A DNA stretch of 64,000 nucleotides. Origin: Parvularcula sp039818345 (GTDB lineage Bacteria; Pseudomonadota; Alphaproteobacteria; Caulobacterales; Parvularculaceae). The translations under genes were made by a program, and so were the position numbers. This document shows, in pieces, positions 61,451-64,000 of the stretch; the stretch's first letter is position 1; every line of letters starts with the position of its first letter. The notes beneath the pieces were generated by a model. That model was not told the DNA's origin, ran no database searches, and worked only from the letters and a program-made list of their open reading frames with translations. Where the stretch lies: the NCBI GenBank assembly GCA_039818345.1, contig JBCBUC010000010.1:43784-107783 (forward strand). The letters are read 5' to 3'.

Positions 61451-62911
61451 ATGATCAAATTTGGACTGAATGGCGAAGTCAAAGAGGTGGAAGGCGTAGA
61501 CCCGACCCTGAACCTGCTTGATTGGCTCCGTTATGACGCCCGCTTGACCGGGACCAAGGAAGGCTGCGCCGAAGGCGACTGCGGCGCCTGTACGGTTGTC
61601 GTTGGCGAGCTGCGCAACGGCCAACCTGCCTATCGGGCAATCAATGCGTGCACGCTCTTCATGCCCATGGTGGACGGACGGGATGTCATCACCGTGGAGC
61701 ACCTATCCGCCAGCGGCACCATGCATCCGGTGCAACAAGCGATGGTGAGCAGCCATGCCACACAATGCGGGTTTTGCACGCCCGGCATCGTCATGACCTT
61801 GTTTGCCGACTACGAGGATGTTGATCCGGGCCCAAAGCTTCCAACGGAAGACCTGCTCGCGGGCAATCTCTGCCGCTGCACAGGCTATGGGCCGATTTTG
61901 CAGGCGGCAGAAGACGCCAAGACCGCTGCACCTTTGAGACTTCTGAACCAAGACGACAGCATGGCGCGACTGAACGAGATCAAGCGGGACACGATGCTGT
62001 CCTATCAATTTAAAGATCCTCTGCTGGGGGATGAGAAAGCGTTTTTCGCGCCGAAAAGCCTCGCCGAACTTGATCGGGTGTTGGCAAATCATCCGGACGC
62101 GACCCTCGTTGCCGGGGCCACCGACGTTGCGCTTTGGGTGAATAAGGATCATCGAACCCTCGCCATCACGGTTTCGCTCAACGATATCGCCGAGCTGCGC
62201 GATATGGACGATCAAGATGGCGCACTGACCATCGGTGCAGGTGTGCGCTACAGCGATGCTTGGGAACAGATTTCCGCACTCTACCCTAGCTTTGGCGCGA
62301 TGATCCGGCGCCTCGGTGCCGTGCAGGTTCGAAACGCGGGCACGATCGGCGGCAATGTCGCCAATGGCTCACCGATTGGCGATACGATGCCAGCGCTTAT
62401 TGCTCTGGGTGCACAAGTCCGCCTCCGGAAAAATGGTCGAACGCGGCAGATCCCGCTCGAAGAGCTCTATCTCGATTATCAAAAACAGTCCCGCGAACCT
62501 GACGAAATGGTCGAGGCCATCGTTCTGCCCAGGCCGGAGCCTGAGCAGCATCACGCTGTCTATAAGATCTCAAAGCGGTTCGATCAGGATATCTCCGCCG
62601 TCTGCGGAGCGTTTTGCGTGACGGTTGAGAACGACGTGGTTAAAAAAGCGCGGGTCGCGTTTGGCGGCATGGCCGCCACCCCTAAACGGGCGCTCGCGTG
62701 CGAGCAGGCGCTGATCGGTTCTCCGTGGCATGAAGATACCGTCGCACAGGCAGCTGCTGCGATGTCCGCTGATTATACGCCGCTGTCTGACATGCGCGCG
62801 AGCGCGACCTACCGAATGCTTGTCGCGCAAAACCTCCTGACACGCTTCTTTTTGGAAACGAAGGGCCAGGCCGCGCAGAACCTCGACCATGCAGGGATGA
62901 TCCATGCCTGA
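61451..62911 (+). CDS. xdhA: Xanthine dehydrogenase small subunit
   Basis: 486 residues. N-terminal plant-type 2Fe-2S domain (CAEGDCGACTVVV region), helical 2Fe-2S domain (CGFCTPGIVM and CRCTGYGPILQA), then FAD-binding domain (AGATDVALWVNKDHR, RNAGTIGGNVANGSPIGD) and the CO-dehydrogenase-flavoprotein C-terminal domain. Transfers electrons from the molybdenum subunit to NAD. ATG 61451 is preferred over the open frame to 61220. It overlaps xdhB by 8 bases, giving an operon. Confidence 0.96.
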   Translation: MIKFGLNGEVKEVEGVDPTLNLLDWLRYDARLTGTKEGCAEGDCGACTVVVGELRNGQPAYRAINACTLFMPMVDGRDVITVEHLSASGTMHPVQQAMVSSHATQCGFCTPGIVMTLFADYEDVDPGPKLPTEDLLAGNLCRCTGYGPILQAAEDAKTAAPLRLLNQDDSMARLNEIKRDTMLSYQFKDPLLGDEKAFFAPKSLAELDRVLANHPDATLVAGATDVALWVNKDHRTLAITVSLNDIAELRDMDDQDGALTIGAGVRYSDAWEQISALYPSFGAMIRRLGAVQVRNAGTIGGNVANGSPIGDTMPALIALGAQVRLRKNGRTRQIPLEELYLDYQKQSREPDEMVEAIVLPRPEPEQHHAVYKISKRFDQDISAVCGAFCVTVENDVVKKARVAFGGMAATPKRALACEQALIGSPWHEDTVAQAAAAMSADYTPLSDMRASATYRMLVAQNLLTRFFLETKGQAAQNLDHAGMIHA

Positions 62912-64000
62912 CTCCGGTACCCCGCCGACTCCTGCCCCCGCCATCAAAGGCGATGTTCGCGAAGCCCGAGCGCATGACAGCGCTGTTCAGCAGGTTACCG
63001 GCAAAGCGCGCTATATTGATGACCTACCGAAACCGCCGGGCCTTTTGTCTCTCCATATCGCGATGTCAGACCGCGCCCATGCACGAATTGTCTCGATGGA
63101 TCTCGAGGCAGTGAAGCGTGCCCCAGGCGTGGCGTTGGTGCTCTCCTCGCGCTCAGTTCCTGGAACCAATGACATCGGCGCCGTGGTGGCAGATGAGCCG
63201 CTCTTTGCGGAGAACGAAGTTCTCTATCATGGCCAGCCGCTCTTCGCGGTGGCGGCGGAAACAAACGAAGCTGCACGCCGCGCTGCGGCGCTGGCCTCCA
63301 TTCAGTATGAGGACCTCCCCGCCGCGCTTACCGCCAAAGACGCGATGGCCGCCGGGATGGATCTAGAGCCCGAGCAAGTCATGGCCCGAGGCGATGCGGC
63401 AACGGCCCTACGTGGCGCGGCGCATCAATTATCCGGTGAACTGACCATCGGTGGCCAGGACCATCTCTATCTTGAAGGCCAAGTTGCGCTGGCTCTCCCC
63501 GGTGAAGACGACGACGTGCACGTCTTTTCATCGACGCAAAACCCCACCGAGGTGCAACATCTCACTGCTCGCCTCCTCGGTGTACCGGACGCGGCGGTCA
63601 CGGTCGAGGTGCGGCGCATGGGCGGCGCTTTTGGTGGCAAGGAAACGCAATCGACCATCATGGCCGCCGCCTCGGCCCTCGCCGCGACGCGCACCAATCG
63701 TCCAGTGGAATGCAGGCTCGACCGTGATGACGACATGCGGATGACGGGCAAAAGACACGATTTTGTCGCGGGTTACACGGTGGGGTTTACTGACGATGGG
63801 ATGTTGCAGGCAGCGGATATCGCGCTCGCCTCGCGCTGTGGTCATGCCACGGATCTTTCGTTTGCGATCAACGACCGCGCCATGTTTCATGCGGATAACT
63901 GCTATTTCTATCCTGATGTTCGGATCGCTTCGCGGCGCCTCCGAACACATACTGTGTCGAACACCGCGTTTCGCGGGTTTGGCGGTCCGCAAGGGATGAT
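62904..64000 (+). CDS. xdhB: Xanthine dehydrogenase large subunit, 3' end outside window
   Basis: The first 365 codons of the molybdopterin-binding subunit, open to the right edge. ATG 62904 overlaps the xdhA stop. The N-terminal a/b hammerhead domain (VTGKARYIDDLPKPPGLL) is followed by the Mo-cofactor domain with MGGAFGGKETQST and FRGFGGPQGM, both hallmarks of XdhB. Oxidises hypoxanthine and xanthine to urate. The family usually has about 780 residues, so a little under half is visible. Confidence 0.96.
   Translation, partial: MPDSGTPPTPAPAIKGDVREARAHDSAVQQVTGKARYIDDLPKPPGLLSLHIAMSDRAHARIVSMDLEAVKRAPGVALVLSSRSVPGTNDIGAVVADEPLFAENEVLYHGQPLFAVAAETNEAARRAAALASIQYEDLPAALTAKDAMAAGMDLEPEQVMARGDAATALRGAAHQLSGELTIGGQDHLYLEGQVALALPGEDDDVHVFSSTQNPTEVQHLTARLLGVPDAAVTVEVRRMGGAFGGKETQSTIMAAASALAATRTNRPVECRLDRDDDMRMTGKRHDFVAGYTVGFTDDGMLQAADIALASRCGHATDLSFAINDRAMFHADNCYFYPDVRIASRRLRTHTVSNTAFRGFGGPQGM

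Overview
The window looks like chromosome of a marine alphaproteobacterium. It is GC-rich with dense coding, and several neighbouring genes overlap at their stop codons. It carries a DUF1491 gene, DivJ/PleC-type histidine kinases, an RpoH2-like sigma factor, an alphaproteobacterial-type proS and a Rhodobacter-type gene transfer agent (GTA) cluster. A Parvularculales/Hyphomonadaceae-like host is my inference; no rRNA or tRNA gene was recognised to test it. No CRISPR array, transposase or integrase was seen.

Layout. 1-14.2 kb is mostly housekeeping: a partial PhyH dioxygenase, a TetR repressor facing a CPBP protease across a clear palindromic operator, cysS-GNAT, folE-hisI, an acyl-CoA synthetase, an inositol-phosphatase-family gene, a MauE-like membrane protein, mutS, a YgjP-type metallopeptidase, an OmpA porin and rpoH. 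14.2-19.6 kb is amino-acid catabolism: ald, then astA-astD-astB for arginine succinylation, preceded by a short ORF coupled to astA. 19.7-26.8 kb is signalling and envelope stress: a PleC-like kinase, then a DegP protease, response regulator and EnvZ-type kinase in one direction, and a DnaJ-class co-chaperone.

26.87-39.21 kb is a GTA structural cluster on the minus strand: small and large terminase, portal, gp3.5, prohead protease, capsid, connector, head closure, tail terminator, major tail protein, a very short tape-measure candidate, distal tail protein, hub, NlpC peptidase and gp15. The genes normally called gp10 and gp10.1 are absent and the tape-measure candidate is only 111 residues, although every neighbouring gene is intact. 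This is the most interesting feature of the window.

39.2-47.4 kb holds a YcgN protein, a secreted hydrolase-like/propeller protein without its nucleophile serine, a class A penicillin-binding protein, DUF1491, a soluble DivJ-like kinase, an unknown periplasmic protein and sufE. 47.4-52.2 kb is a cytochrome c oxidase operon (ctaC-ctaD-ctaB-coxF-ctaG) lacking subunit III at this locus; its subunit II carries a roughly 100-residue insertion. 52.3-57.1 kb has tldD, a J-domain protein, gluQ, a stand-alone DnaA domain-IV protein (possibly a GafY-type GTA activator) and proS. 57.2-64 kb is a purine-salvage/catabolism locus: an 8-oxoguanine deaminase and two purine permeases, divergent from xdhA-xdhB across a palindrome. 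xdhB runs off the right edge.
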